NCBI RefSeq assembly: GCF_024979255.1
Contig: NZ_JANLCN010000011.1
Span: forward strand, 93,668-157,667
Reading direction: 5' to 3'
Source of the DNA: Herbiconiux moechotypicola
GTDB taxonomy: Bacteria > Actinomycetota > Actinomycetes > Actinomycetales > Microbacteriaceae
Length of the DNA: 64,000 bases
In this document: positions 25,840 to 34,885 of the stretch, piece after piece
Layout: every line of letters begins with the position of its first letter
Numbering within the stretch: the first letter of the stretch is position 1
The notes under the pieces: model-generated
What the model saw: the letters and a program-made list of their open reading frames with translations, nothing else
Databases searched by the model: none
What the model was told of the DNA's origin: nothing
Made by a program: the position numbers and the translations under genes

Positions 25840-26645
25840 GCGATCATCCTTTCGTCGAGCACCGAGGCGAGCTCACGATCGAGCCGCCGGGCCACAGTCC
25901 GGTCGTGCAGCACCGCCACCACCGCGGCCGCCGCGTAGAGCGCGGCCATCGGCACGGCGAGCAGGAACATCGACACCACGTCGGCCGACGGCGTCGCCAG
26001 GGCGCTGAACACGAGGATGCCGAGCACCGCCACCCGCCAGCCCTTGACGATCGCGCGGCCCGGCAGCAGCCCCACGAAGTTGAGCAGCACCACGAACACC
26101 GGCAGCACGAAGGCCACGCCCACCGCCAGCACGAGCTTCAGCACGAAGTCGACGTAGTACGACGCCACCAGCACCGTGCTGTCGTCGCTCGGCGCGAAGC
26201 TCGCGAGCATCTCGACGACGTGCGGGAAGAGGTCGAAGCCGGTCACGCACCCCGCCACGAACAGCGGCGCGGCGGCGAAGAAGAAACCCAGCGTGTAGCG
26301 TCTCTCCCTGCGGGTGAGCCCCGGCACGAAGAAGGCGAACAGCTGGTAGAGCCACACCGGGCTCGACAGCGCGATCCCGGCGTAGAGCGCGATGCGCACC
26401 TTGAGGTCGAAGGCCGCGCTCACGCTGTCGTAGTTGAGGCTCGCGTCGCGCGATTCGGCGAGGGCGGCGATCGGCGCCCTCAAGAGCTCCAGGATCGCGT
26501 CCGAGAGCAGGTAGCCCGCCACCGCACCCAGCAGCACGGCGAGGGCGGCGCGCAGCAGGCGCCTCCGCCCCTCCCGGAGGTGCGCGGCCAGCGTCATGCG
26601 GCCTCGCACCTCCGGGGCGCTCCGTTCAGCAGCGGCGACGGACAC
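25827..26645 (-). CDS. tatC: Sec-independent translocase subunit TatC
   Basis: 272 residues with six membrane helices. The N-terminal cytosolic motif MTLAAHLREGRRRLLRA matches TatC, whose first residues bind the twin-arginine signal, and LSSPVWLYQLFAFFVPGLTRRERRY is the highly conserved first-loop signature. The C-terminal SALATPSADVVSMFLLAVPMAALY stretch is also typical. Core of the Tat translocase, in order tatA-tatC-tatB. Confidence 0.93.
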   Translation of the reverse strand: MSVAAAERSAPEVRGRMTLAAHLREGRRRLLRAALAVLLGAVAGYLLSDAILELLRAPIAALAESRDASLNYDSVSAAFDLKVRIALYAGIALSSPVWLYQLFAFFVPGLTRRERRYTLGFFFAAAPLFVAGCVTGFDLFPHVVEMLASFAPSDDSTVLVASYYVDFVLKLVLAVGVAFVLPVFVVLLNFVGLLPGRAIVKGWRVAVLGILVFSALATPSADVVSMFLLAVPMAALYAAAAVVAVLHDRTVARRLDRELASVLDERMIACSD

Positions 26646-26647
26646 GG

Positions 26648-26893
26648 TCAGGCCTTCTGCGCGACGGGCACGGCGACCGGCACGGCAGCAGTCACAGCGA
26701 CCGATTCGGCGGCCGTCTCAGAAGCCGCCTCCGCATTCGCCGTCTCGGGCGCCGACACCTCCGACTTGAGGATGCGCGCCGACTGCCCCAGGCTCTTGGC
26801 CAGGCTCGGCAGCTTGGCCGCGCCGAAGAACAGCAGCACGACGGCGAGCAGGATGAGCGCGTGCCATCCGGTCAGGTTCTGCAGGAATCCCAT
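26648..26893 (-). CDS. tatA: Sec-independent translocase subunit TatA
   Basis: 81 residues. A single N-terminal helix ([36 protein letters not shown]) with the FG hinge and following amphipathic helix is diagnostic of TatA. The tail is alanine/valine-rich. It lies 35 bp downstream of the intradiol dioxygenase-like gene and directly upstream of tatC. Confidence 0.92.
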   Translation of the reverse strand: MGFLQNLTGWHALILLAVVLLFFGAAKLPSLAKSLGQSARILKSEVSAPETANAEAASETAAESVAVTAAVPVAVPVAQKA

Positions 26894-26928
26894 GGTCTTG
26901 TCTCACTTTCTCGAGGAATGGATGAAGG

Positions 26929-27963
26929 TCACTGGCCGGGAGGGGTTCCGCCGCCCCCGCCGCCCGACGGAGGGGTGCCACCCTGGCCACCGCCGCCGCC
27001 CTCTCCCCCGCCCGACGGCGCGGACCCGGAGGTGGGCGTGGTGCTGGTGTCGACGCGCACGGTGAGCGACACCACGTAGCCGGAGTCGATGTCGCCGCTC
27101 ACCGTCGCCAGTTGCAGCGCCCCGCCGTCCTCGCCGAAGACGTTGTCGGAGTCGAGGCTGACCTGCGCCAGGTTCTCGGTCGATCCGGCGTACTCGTCGA
27201 GCGCGTAGACCGCCTCGCTGACGTCTTGCGGCAGCGCCACCTGCGAGGTGGCGATCGCGTTCGCCGAGTCGTTGATGTCGTCGACGCTCGGGTAGACCTC
27301 GAAATGGATGTGCGGCCACCGGCCGCTGTAGCAGGCGGGGTAGATGGAGGTGTACGACACGGTTCCCGTGCTGTCGGCCACCTGCACGCCGCGCAGGTAG
27401 GTCTCGTCCTCGATCCCGTCGGAGTACATGGAGTACCCGCCGGCGGCATCGCAGTGCCACACGTAGACGGCCACGTTCTCGAACGGCACGTCGTCGTTCG
27501 CCATGTCGAGGATGGTCAGCGAGAGCGCCATCGGCACGCCCGTCGCTGTGGTGCCGCCGCCGATGCTCGACCGGATGTCGCTGCGCACGACGCCGGACTC
27601 CTCGAGCACGTCGGGCCCGTTCGACCCGTCGCCGGGGTACGGTCCCGCGGTCTCGTCGGGGATCTCGCCCGAGGGCAGCTCGCCCGTCGTGGTGGTGCCG
27701 CTCGTGCCCGAGTCCGAGGAGCCGGAACCGGTAGAGGCCGAACCGGTCGAGGACGACGAGTCGGACGTTCCGGTGGTGCAGGCGGCCAGCGCCGCGGCGC
27801 CCACGCCGAAGCCGACTACGCTCAGCACGGTCCGTCGGCTGATGAGGGTGCGGATGTCGAAGGCGACGCCCTGGTCGACGACCTCTTCGTCCGCCCGGTC
27901 GAGCAACCGGCCTTCGTAGGCCGGGCCCTCAGGGGTCTGTTCGGGTTCGGGGATTCTGCTCAT
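26929..27963 (-). CDS. Tat-exported intradiol dioxygenase-like lipoprotein
   Basis: 344 residues. Near residue 40 there is a twin-arginine signal (ISRRTVLSVVGFGVGAAALAACTTG) ending in a lipobox (LAAC), so the protein should be folded in the cytosol, exported by Tat and lipid-anchored. The catalytic domain has DETAGPYPGDG, VYVWHCDAAGGYSMYSDG and YPACYSGRWPHIHFEVY, giving the Tyr/Tyr/His/His iron site of intradiol ring-cleaving dioxygenases. The C-terminal 30 residues are Gly/Pro repeats. It is immediately upstream of tatA. Confidence 0.85.
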   Translation of the reverse strand: MSRIPEPEQTPEGPAYEGRLLDRADEEVVDQGVAFDIRTLISRRTVLSVVGFGVGAAALAACTTGTSDSSSSTGSASTGSGSSDSGTSGTTTTGELPSGEIPDETAGPYPGDGSNGPDVLEESGVVRSDIRSSIGGGTTATGVPMALSLTILDMANDDVPFENVAVYVWHCDAAGGYSMYSDGIEDETYLRGVQVADSTGTVSYTSIYPACYSGRWPHIHFEVYPSVDDINDSANAIATSQVALPQDVSEAVYALDEYAGSTENLAQVSLDSDNVFGEDGGALQLATVSGDIDSGYVVSLTVRVDTSTTPTSGSAPSGGGEGGGGGQGGTPPSGGGGGGTPPGQ

Positions 27964-28083
27964 GGTGTCCTCGCTCTCATCGGATTGCCCACAGTCTCCG
28001 CGAGGGATCCGAAGGGTTTCGATGACCCGCCTATGAGTCGACTATGAGCCTCGAGGAGGCGTGGTGCGAGGGCGAGCAGGCGC

Positions 28084-29145
28084 TCAGAGAGGGTAGGCCG
28101 CGGTCTCCGAGCGGGCGAACACGAACCAGACCCGCGATCCCGGGGCGAGGTCGAGCGCAGCGAGCGCGGCCGGAGGCAGGTCGGCACTGAGCTCGTCGCC
28201 CCGCACCCGCACGAGGTCGCCCCGTGGCTCCAGGTCGGTGACCGTGACCGACAGCGCGTTCATCCCCTCGCCCGGCGCCCCCGGATCCTCGCCCGTGACC
28301 GACACGCTCACCGGCCGCACCGCCACCCCGACGCGGGCCCCGGATCCGAACGCCTCGGTGGGTCGCACCCGCACGACATGCCCGGAGTCCGTGCGCACCG
28401 ACTCCGCGTCGACCGCGATGCCGGTGAGCAGGTTGAGCCCCGCGAGCCCGGCCGTGAAGGGTGTCGTGGGCGAGTCGAGCACCGCACGCGTCGGCCCCTG
28501 GTCGACGACCCTGCCCCCCTGCAGCACGATCACCCGGTCGGCGAGCGTGTAGGCGTCGAGCACGTCGTGGGTGACGATGAGCGCGGCCCGGTCGGCGAGC
28601 ACCTCACGGAGCGTGCGGCGCAACGCGGGCGCGGCCGACACGTCGAGAGCGGCCATGGGCTCGTCGAGCAGCAGCAACGAGGGGTCGGAGGCGAGGGCCC
28701 TGGCCACGGCGACGCGTTGCGCCTGCCCCCCGGAGAGCTGGGCGGGCTTGCGGTCGGCGAGCGCAGCCGCGTCGACCCGGTCGAGCCAGGTCTCGGCCAG
28801 CGTGCGCGCCGCGCCTCCGGCGACACCCTTGCTGCGCGGGCCGAAGGCCACGTTCTCGGCCGCGGTGAGATGCGGGAACAGCAGGGCCTCCTGCGCCAGC
28901 ATCGAGACACCTCTCTGATGCGGCGGCGACCACGAGCGGCGACCACCCGCACCGAGGGAGAACAGGGTGCGCTCCCCCAGCACGGCCTCCCCGGTGTCGG
29001 GCCTCAGCAGACCGGCGATCAGGTTGAGCAGCGTCGACTTGCCGGCCCCGTTGGGGCCGAGCACCGCGACGGTCTCCCCCGCTCCGACGGTGAGTCGCAC
29101 CTCGAATCCCCGTTCGGCCACGGTGGCCGCGAACTCCAGACTCAC
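28084..29145 (-). CDS. modC: Molybdate ABC transporter ATP-binding protein
   Basis: 353 residues from GTG 29145 (GTGA overlap with modB). Walker [10 protein letters not shown] (about 32-40), signature [15 protein letters not shown], Walker [13 protein letters not shown], switch histidine in IVTHD. The C-terminal part is a TOBE/Mop-like domain ([29 protein letters not shown]), as in ModC. Powers molybdate import. Confidence 0.9.
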   Translation of the reverse strand: MSLEFAATVAERGFEVRLTVGAGETVAVLGPNGAGKSTLLNLIAGLLRPDTGEAVLGERTLFSLGAGGRRSWSPPHQRGVSMLAQEALLFPHLTAAENVAFGPRSKGVAGGAARTLAETWLDRVDAAALADRKPAQLSGGQAQRVAVARALASDPSLLLLDEPMAALDVSAAPALRRTLREVLADRAALIVTHDVLDAYTLADRVIVLQGGRVVDQGPTRAVLDSPTTPFTAGLAGLNLLTGIAVDAESVRTDSGHVVRVRPTEAFGSGARVGVAVRPVSVSVTGEDPGAPGEGMNALSVTVTDLEPRGDLVRVRGDELSADLPPAALAALDLAPGSRVWFVFARSETAAYPL

Positions 29146-29966
29146 GCCGACCGCCTCCGCCAGAACCTCAGTCCCTCCGACTCCCCCGCCTGGTGCGCGA
29201 GCGCCACCACGACCACCGCGACGGCCACGAGCACGAGCGAGAGCGCGACCGCCGCATCCGGATCGGTCTCCCGCTGCAGGTAGATCTCCAGCGGCAGGGT
29301 GCGGGTGACCCCCTGCAGCGACCCGGCGAAGGTCAGTGTGGCCCCGAATTCGCCGAGCGCCCTGGCGAACGACAGCACCGCACCCGACACCAGCGCGGGC
29401 AGCACGAGCGGGAGCGTGACCCGCCGCAGCACCGTGGTCGGGCGCGCCCCGAGGGTGGCCGCCACCGCCTCGTAGCGGGTGCCGACGGTGCGCAGCGCGC
29501 CCTCGAGGCTCAGCACGAGGAACGGCAGCGCCACGAAGGTCTGCGCCAGAACGACCGCGGTGGTCGAGAAGGCGATCGTGACGCCGAGCACCTCGACGCT
29601 CTGACCGAGCAGCCCCCGCCGGCCGAAGGTGTAGAGCAGGGCGATGCCACCGACCACGGGCGGCAGCACCAACGGCAGGAGCACGAGGGAGCGCAGCACC
29701 TTCTGCCCCCAGAAGCTGGTGCGCGCGAGCACGATCGCCATCGGCACCCCCAGCAGGATGCACAGGGCCGTCGAGATCACCGAGGTGCGCAGGCTCAGCC
29801 AGAGGGCGTCGACCGAGGCCGGCGAGGTGATGAGCGGGATGAACTCGGCCCAGTTCACGCGCACCACCATCGCGGCCAGCGGCAGCACCACGAAGGCGGC
29901 GCCGATGACCGCGACGGCGACGATCCACCGCGGCACCCCGGAGTAGGACGCGGTCGCGCGCGACAC
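29142..29966 (-). CDS. modB: Molybdate ABC transporter permease
   Basis: 274 residues with about six membrane helices. The ABC-permease EAA loop reads [31 protein letters not shown], and the ModB-type patterns [30 protein letters not shown] and [21 protein letters not shown] are present. Sits between modA and modC in one operon. Confidence 0.9.
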   Translation of the reverse strand: MSRATASYSGVPRWIVAVAVIGAAFVVLPLAAMVVRVNWAEFIPLITSPASVDALWLSLRTSVISTALCILLGVPMAIVLARTSFWGQKVLRSLVLLPLVLPPVVGGIALLYTFGRRGLLGQSVEVLGVTIAFSTTAVVLAQTFVALPFLVLSLEGALRTVGTRYEAVAATLGARPTTVLRRVTLPLVLPALVSGAVLSFARALGEFGATLTFAGSLQGVTRTLPLEIYLQRETDPDAAVALSLVLVAVAVVVVALAHQAGESEGLRFWRRRSA

Positions 29967-29983
29967 GAGCGGGTGACCCTCGG

Positions 29984-30802
29984 TTACGGCTGGCCGAAGC
30001 CCGCGGCGGCGAGCACGCCGAGCCCCACCTCGCCGGTGACGAAGTCGATGAAGGCCTGGGCCGCATCCGGGTTCTCGGTGGCGGTGACCGGGGCGATCGG
30101 GTAGACGTTCACGGCCTCGCTCGACTCGGGGAACTCGATGCCCTCGACGGCGTCGCCCGCGGCGATCACGTCGGTGACGTACACCAGGCCCGCGTCGGCC
30201 TCGCCGCTGGTGACCTTGCCGAGCACGTCGGTGACCGACGACTCCTCGCTCACGGGGGTGATGTCGACGCCGGTCGCCTCCTCGACGGTGAGCGTGGCCG
30301 CACCGCAGGGAACCTGGGGGGCGCAGATGACGGTCTTGACCGCGGGATCGGCGAGGTCGGCGAACGAGGCCACCCCGGCGGGGTTGCTCGGCGGCACCGC
30401 GATCTCGAGCACGTTGGTGGCGAAGTCGACCGGGGCCGAGCTCTCGATGAGGCCCGCGTCGGTGAGCTTCGTCATGTTCTTCTCGTCGGCCGAGGCGAAC
30501 ACGTCGGCCGGTGCGCCCTCGGTGATCTGCGTGACGAGGTCGCTCGACCCGGCGAAGTTGAGCTCGACGGTGACGCCGGGATTCGCCGCCTCGAACTCCT
30601 CGGTCAGCTCGGTGAAGGTCGACTTGAGCGACGCCGCCGCGAACACGGTGATGGAGCCCTCGAGCGCCGCCGCCGTCGCGGTGGGCGCGGCGGTGGTGTC
30701 TTCTCCGGAGTGGGTGGAGGAGCTCGTGCCGGCGCAGGCCGCCAGCGACAGGGCGACTCCTCCGGCGAGCAGAGCGGTGGTGAGCTTCGTGGCGAGTGAC
30801 AT
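29984..30802 (-). CDS. modA: Molybdate-binding lipoprotein
   Basis: 272 residues. Signal peptide with lipobox (LSLAACAG), a Ser/Thr-rich linker, then the ModA fold: [57 protein letters not shown]. The serine/alanine residues in AASL and GSSDL contact oxyanion. Delivers molybdate or tungstate to ModBC. Starts 2 bp after the regulator gene's stop. Confidence 0.91.
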   Translation of the reverse strand: MSLATKLTTALLAGGVALSLAACAGTSSSTHSGEDTTAAPTATAAALEGSITVFAAASLKSTFTELTEEFEAANPGVTVELNFAGSSDLVTQITEGAPADVFASADEKNMTKLTDAGLIESSAPVDFATNVLEIAVPPSNPAGVASFADLADPAVKTVICAPQVPCGAATLTVEEATGVDITPVSEESSVTDVLGKVTSGEADAGLVYVTDVIAAGDAVEGIEFPESSEAVNVYPIAPVTATENPDAAQAFIDFVTGEVGLGVLAAAGFGQP

Positions 30803-30803
30803 G

Positions 30804-31208
30804 TCAGGCCTTTCCCCCAGGGGTCTCGATGATGACGGTCGTGGCCTTCACGACCGCGATGGCGACCGAACCGGGCTCCAGACCCAGTTCGCGCACGGCT
30901 TCACTGCTCATCAGGGAGACGACCCGGTGGGGGCCGCACTGCAACTCCACCTGGGCCATGACGGTGTCGACGATCACCTCGGTGACCACGCCGACGAAGC
31001 GGTTGCGCGCCGACCGCCCGATCTCGGACGGGTCGACCGGGATGACGGCCGAGCTGCGCGCGAGATGCGCGACCGCCAGGCCGTCGACCACGGTGCGCCC
31101 CGACTCGTCTTTCTCACCCTCGAGAAGGCCCTGCTCGATCCAGCGGCGCACGGTGTCGTCGCTCACCCCGAGAAACGTGGCGGCGTCACGAATCCGTATC
31201 TGCGACAT
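30804..31208 (-). CDS. Mop/TOBE-domain molybdenum regulator with MerR-like HTH
   Basis: 134 residues. An N-terminal excisionase/BldC-type HTH (IRIRDAATFLGVSDDTVRRWIEQGLL) is fused to one Mop/TOBE domain (SARNRFVGVVTEVIVDTVMAQVELQCGPHRVVSLMSSEAVRELGLEPGSVAIAVVKATTVIIE) that binds molybdate. It heads the mod operon, so it probably adjusts its transcription to molybdate supply. Confidence 0.85.
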   Translation of the reverse strand: MSQIRIRDAATFLGVSDDTVRRWIEQGLLEGEKDESGRTVVDGLAVAHLARSSAVIPVDPSEIGRSARNRFVGVVTEVIVDTVMAQVELQCGPHRVVSLMSSEAVRELGLEPGSVAIAVVKATTVIIETPGGKA

Positions 31209-31238
31209 GAACGACAGGCTAGCACCGCAGATGCGGAA

Positions 31239-31766
31239 TCACTGCAGACCTTGAAGTCTGGCCAGTGCCAGCCGCGAGTCTTCATCGGCGGCCCGCCACA
31301 CCACCAGCACCAGGTCGTGGTGGTTCTGGATGCCCAGTTCCATGGAGGTGAGACGAACCACGCCACCGTCGGCCTGCGTGAAACCGAGGGTCACCGACGG
31401 TGCGTCCGCGCCGGGTGACTCACGCCGCTCCACGCCGAGCGCGTCATCGCTCAGCGCCAACCGCGCGAGCAGAGCCTCGAACCGCGCATCCGTCTCGTGC
31501 CGGGCGAGCGACTCCCTGAGTCGCTCCATCACGCGGTCCCGGGCGAGCGGACGGTCGCCGGCCTCCCGCAGCAGGTCATCGTCTTCGAAGGCCGCGACGG
31601 CGAGGTTCACTCCCTGGTGGAAAGCGGTCGACACTGCCCGGGCGAGTCGGTTGGCGGCGACCACCGTGAGATAGCGGTCGCGCACGAACGCGGGGGTCGC
31701 GGGCCACGAAGCGATCATGGCGGCGATGTCGGGCGGCACGCCCCTCTCCTGATCCTCCTCGGTCAT
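31239..31766 (-). CDS. Stand-alone MmyB-like sensor domain (no HTH)
   Basis: 175 residues from ATG 31766. It starts exactly where the sensor domain of the neighbouring full-length XRE regulator begins: IASWPATPAFVRDRYLTVVAANRLARAVSTAFHQGVNLAVAAFEDD, a helical middle, then VVRLTSMELGIQNHHDLVLVVWRAADEDSRLALARL. No HTH remnant is seen in the 184 bp upstream, which instead is a divergent promoter region. The LW pair of the family is degenerate here. Likely a ligand binder or a partner that heterodimerises with the XRE protein. Confidence 0.75.
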   Translation of the reverse strand: MTEEDQERGVPPDIAAMIASWPATPAFVRDRYLTVVAANRLARAVSTAFHQGVNLAVAAFEDDDLLREAGDRPLARDRVMERLRESLARHETDARFEALLARLALSDDALGVERRESPGADAPSVTLGFTQADGGVVRLTSMELGIQNHHDLVLVVWRAADEDSRLALARLQGLQ

Positions 31767-31803
31767 GCCGCCCACGCTACCCAGACCCGGAGCCGGCGCG
31801 GCT

Positions 31804-31832
31804 GGTGTCGCCAGGGACACCCGGATGTCCGG
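31804..31832. promoter_or_regulatory. Two adjoining palindromes between divergent MmyB genes
   Basis: GGTGTC-N6-GACACC (31804-31821) is followed without gap by CCGGA-TG-TCCGG (31821-31832). Both lie in the shared upstream region of the HTH-less sensor gene (minus) and the full XRE/MmyB regulator (plus), suggesting operators of that regulator. Confidence 0.55.
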
Positions 31833-31950
31833 TTCTGCACCATTCATGGCCTGATCGTGTCTCCCGGATGCACGGTCCCGGTGCCCACAATGAAAAGGCC
31901 CCCGGCCAGCGACCACATCCGGCCACCTATACGTGAGGAGCCCACCGACC

Positions 31951-32826
31951 ATGACCCCGTTCACTCCAGGGTCGCAGCTCGGTGATTACCTCCGGGCCCG
32001 GCGGCAACGCACGACGCCCGAGCAGGTCGGTCTCGTCGCGAAGCCCGGGCGCCGGGTACCCGGCCTCCGCCGCGAAGAGGTCGCCGAGCTCGCGGGGGTC
32101 AGCCCCGACTACTACCTCCGGCTGGAGCAGGGCAAGGACCGCCGGCCGTCCGACCAGGTCATCGCCGGGCTCGCGCGGGCGCTCCGGCTCGACGACGACG
32201 CCCGTCGCTACCTGGTGAGACTCGCGGCGCCGCGACCGTTCCTGCGCCCTGCCACCGAATCCCACCCCTTGAGCGCCTCGGTCACCGCGCTGCTCGACCA
32301 GTGGGCCACCCTGCCCGCCTATGCCACCGACGCGAATCAGAACGTGCTCGCGGCGACGTCGCTCGCGCGGGCGCTGGCACCTGGACTCCTGAGACCGGGG
32401 GTCAATCTCCTCGTCTCGGCCTTCGAGCAGGCTGCGCACGTCACGACCGAGTCCCCCGACGCCGAGGAGGGTGCCGAGTGGGAATCCACTCTGCGCGAGA
32501 TGACGGCGGCGTTCCGCTACCACGGTGACCTCGACGACCCCGGGTTCCACCAGATCGTCGGTGCGCTCACGAACCGGTATCCGCTGTTCCGGACACTCTG
32601 GGCCGAGCACGACGCCCGCCCTCAGCTCTCGGGCGTGCGGCCCGCCCACGTCGACACCTTCGGCTGGGTCGACTTCCGCTGGCAGACCCTCGACGTGCCA
32701 GGCCCGGCGCCCCATTTCATCACCATCCTCTTCCCGACGGCGGGTTCACGCGGGATCGAGGCGCTCGATCACCTCGCGCGACGATCCGGCGACGAGGACG
32801 ACAGCGCCAGCCTGCTGAGCGCCTGA
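31951..32826 (+). CDS. XRE regulator with MmyB-like ligand-binding domain
   Basis: 291 residues from ATG 31951, with GAGGAG upstream. HTH near 10-80 (QLGDYLRARRQRTTPEQVGLVAKPGRRVPGLRREEVAELAGVSPDYYLRLEQGKD). Sensor domain includes LLDQWATLPAYATDANQNVLAATSLARALAPGLLRPGVNLLVSAF, FRYHGDLDDPGFHQIVGAL, YPLFRTLWAEHDAR and FITILFPTAGSRGIEAL. It is flanked by two sensor-only homologues, one divergent (31239-31766) and one convergent and overlapping by 58 bp (32769-33332). Confidence 0.9.
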   Translation: MTPFTPGSQLGDYLRARRQRTTPEQVGLVAKPGRRVPGLRREEVAELAGVSPDYYLRLEQGKDRRPSDQVIAGLARALRLDDDARRYLVRLAAPRPFLRPATESHPLSASVTALLDQWATLPAYATDANQNVLAATSLARALAPGLLRPGVNLLVSAFEQAAHVTTESPDAEEGAEWESTLREMTAAFRYHGDLDDPGFHQIVGALTNRYPLFRTLWAEHDARPQLSGVRPAHVDTFGWVDFRWQTLDVPGPAPHFITILFPTAGSRGIEALDHLARRSGDEDDSASLLSA

Positions 32827-33332
32827 CGCGCCGGATCGTCGGCCGGAGCGAAGACGATCACGAGGGTGTCCGCAGGCCGCGGCCCGTCGAGGACCGCGAA
32901 ATGGAGCAGGACATCGCCCGCTGCGGTGTCCTCGATCGCCACCGTGCCGGTCTGGGGAGGCAGCACCCGCGGGTCGGCCCAGAGCTGCGAGAACCCGCGC
33001 GAGTGCGTCGACACCTCGCCGAGCATCCGCTCCGTGCGCCGATCGGGGTCACGCTCGTCGACCGTGCCGTGCAGCAGTCCGACGGTGGCCTGGGCCGAGG
33101 AGGCCCAGTGCTCGCTCGACTCGCGCCGTCGCGGCGAGAGGAAGACGAACCGCACCAGGTTCTCGCCCGGCTCGAAGGCCTCCGAGAGCGCCCTGGCCAG
33201 CGGCGTCGAGGCGAGCACCGTGAGCCGGCGGTCGCACACCACGGCGGGAAGCGACGGCCAGAAGCCCAGCACCTCGGCGGCCTCCTGGCGTGCCGCTCCG
33301 CCTGCTCCGCTCGCGTGCGCATCCGTCCCCAC
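32769..33332 (-). CDS. Stand-alone MmyB-like sensor domain (no HTH)
   Basis: 187 residues from GTG 33332. Pattern LGFWPSLPAVVCDRRLTVLASTPLARALSEAFEPGENLVRFVFLS, then RMLGEVSTHSRGFSQLWADPRVL and VLLHFAVLDGPRPADTLVIVFAPADDPARQALSRL, the full MmyB-like sensor fold. There is no room upstream for an HTH: the bicupin operon ends 66 bp away. The 3' end overlaps the convergent XRE regulator gene. Confidence 0.78.
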   Translation of the reverse strand: MGTDAHASGAGGAARQEAAEVLGFWPSLPAVVCDRRLTVLASTPLARALSEAFEPGENLVRFVFLSPRRRESSEHWASSAQATVGLLHGTVDERDPDRRTERMLGEVSTHSRGFSQLWADPRVLPPQTGTVAIEDTAAGDVLLHFAVLDGPRPADTLVIVFAPADDPARQALSRLALSSSSPDRRAR

Positions 33333-33398
33333 GACTCCACGGTAACCGCGGCCCGCTCAACGAGACTGACCCCCTCGTCCCCTCCCGCCGCCGCGGGA

Positions 33399-34451
33399 TC
33401 AGGCCTCGCCCGGCGACGGGTCGCGCGGGTTGGTGCGCTCGACGATCAGGGGGTCGACGGGCGTGAAGGGAAACACGGGCAGCTCTCGCTCGGGCACCTG
33501 GAAGGCGGCCGAGAGCACCTCGCGGGAGAAGGCGGTGGCGGTCGCCCGGTAGCCCACGTCTCCGGGCACGAACTGGTCGAAGAAGATGAGGAACTCGATG
33601 CCCTCCTCGCCGAGCGCCTCGATGTGGTGCGGGTAGGCCCTGGGCACGAAGTAGGCCTGACCCGGCCGCAGCTCGTAGGTGTCGACCGACCCGTCGGGGT
33701 CGAGCACGGTCATGCGAGCGTGCCCGCTCTTGACGTAGCCGAGCTCGGCGGTGATCGGGTGCCAGTGCGGCTCGCGCATGCCGTTGCCCCCGATGTTCAG
33801 GGCGTACATAGAGAGGTCCTCCAGGGCAGCCCAGAACTGCTTGCGGGCGAGCTTCGCGGAGCCGTAGGGGTAGGCCAGCGGGGCGATCTGCCCGTCGGCG
33901 TCGAAGAGGTGCGCGTTGGGCAGGCCCGCGCTCTCGGGGATCACCGCCGCACCGGTGCGCTGCACGATCTGGGGCGCGGCGCCGCGCGGGAACCCGGAGA
34001 AGTCGGATGCGGGCAGGCCGTAGGTGTTGCCGAGCACCGCGTCGCTCATCACGCTGACGCTGTTCTGCAGCGAGAAGTGCTTCGGATCGCCGGTGCGCAG
34101 GGCCGCGATGATCTCGGCGGTGCCCTCCCCCACGTTCTCGATGTGGTAGACCGCCCCCGAAGCCACGTGGTACATCTGGCCGGTCTTCACCACGAAGGTC
34201 GCGAACTCGTCACCGGTGGCGAGCATCGACACCAGCACCGTGCCGGCGGTCACATAGGCGATCTGGTTCGAGTTCACGTTCCACTGCGGTTCGCGCATCG
34301 CCCCGGCCTCGAGCACGATGCGCTTGAGGGTCATGCCCTCGAGGATGGGGAAGTTCGAGGTGGCGAGCTGGGCGACGGAGCCGAGCTCGCTCTCGAAGGT
34401 GGGGACGGCGTCGACGAGGGAGGCGACGTGACGGGACGGGGTGGTGGACAC
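33399..34451 (-). CDS. Bicupin protein, oxalate-decarboxylase-like
   Basis: 350 residues with two cupin domains. The second (about 210-310) has the metal motif MREPHWHPITAELGYV and, later, RAYPHHIEA, so one intact site of two His, Glu and His. In the first (about 45-140) the matching segment reads MREPQWNVNSNQIAYV, with both histidines replaced. No signal peptide. It is last in an operon with an MFS exporter, a quinone reductase and an unknown protein; quercetinase- or oxalate-type chemistry is possible. Confidence 0.82.
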   Translation of the reverse strand: MSTTPSRHVASLVDAVPTFESELGSVAQLATSNFPILEGMTLKRIVLEAGAMREPQWNVNSNQIAYVTAGTVLVSMLATGDEFATFVVKTGQMYHVASGAVYHIENVGEGTAEIIAALRTGDPKHFSLQNSVSVMSDAVLGNTYGLPASDFSGFPRGAAPQIVQRTGAAVIPESAGLPNAHLFDADGQIAPLAYPYGSAKLARKQFWAALEDLSMYALNIGGNGMREPHWHPITAELGYVKSGHARMTVLDPDGSVDTYELRPGQAYFVPRAYPHHIEALGEEGIEFLIFFDQFVPGDVGYRATATAFSREVLSAAFQVPERELPVFPFTPVDPLIVERTNPRDPSPGEA

Positions 34452-34462
34452 GGGGATTCCTT

Positions 34463-34864
34463 TCAGAGGTGGTGATGCGTGGCCGAACGGCGATCGGGCC
34501 GCTCCTCGACGAGGTGGTGGACGGTGACCGACTCGGCGAGGACACCGGCCGCGCGGAGGGTGTCGTCGTCGTACTGCGTGGGACGGCTGTCGTGCTGCTG
34601 CAGGTGCTCCTGCCAGCTGCCCACGGCGAAGAGCTCGACGTAGTCGCCCGGACTCTCACGGTCGAGGTAGAGCCCCCAGCTGCGGGCGCCCGTGCGCCGT
34701 CTGCTGTGCTCGACCAGGCGCATCCGCTCGACGAACTCGGCCCGGTTCCCGGGAGCGACGCGGTAGCGCACGAGCACCTGCGTGGATCCCGCCGCGTCGA
34801 CCGAGGGGCCGTCGTGTGCCTCGGCGAGCGGGAGCGGCACCGTCTCCCGGCGTTTCTCCGCCAT
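34463..34864 (-). CDS. Detached C-terminal monooxygenase-like domain of the MFS protein
   Basis: 133 residues from ATG 34864 (MAEKRRETV), whose start codon and a GGCGGAG ribosome-like site are both supplied by a 17-bp duplication. The fold TQVLVRYRVAPGNRAEFVERMRLVEHSRRRTGARSWGLYLDRESPGDYVELFAVGSWQEHLQQHDSR is the ABM/ferredoxin-like domain that some EntS-type MFS transporters carry at their C-terminus. In the unduplicated sequence it would be fused to the MFS gene. It may now be a separate cistron. Confidence 0.72.
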   Translation of the reverse strand: MAEKRRETVPLPLAEAHDGPSVDAAGSTQVLVRYRVAPGNRAEFVERMRLVEHSRRRTGARSWGLYLDRESPGDYVELFAVGSWQEHLQQHDSRPTQYDDDTLRAAGVLAESVTVHHLVEERPDRRSATHHHL

Positions 34865-34885
34865 GGGCGTTTCTCCGCCATGGGC
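34850..34885. repeat. 17-bp tandem duplication
   Basis: The unit GCGTTTCTCCGCCATGG occurs twice, at 34850-34866 and 34867-34883, with two bases of a third. It sits at the join between the MFS transporter and its C-terminal domain. As 17 is not a multiple of three, it breaks the reading frame; removing one copy restores ...LLPMAEKRRETVPL in one frame. Confidence 0.9.

Noticed and set aside
28084..30066. A 660-residue minus-strand frame joining modB and modC regions
   Set aside because: The first half is out of frame with modB; the true modC starts at GTG 29145 with a GTGA overlap.
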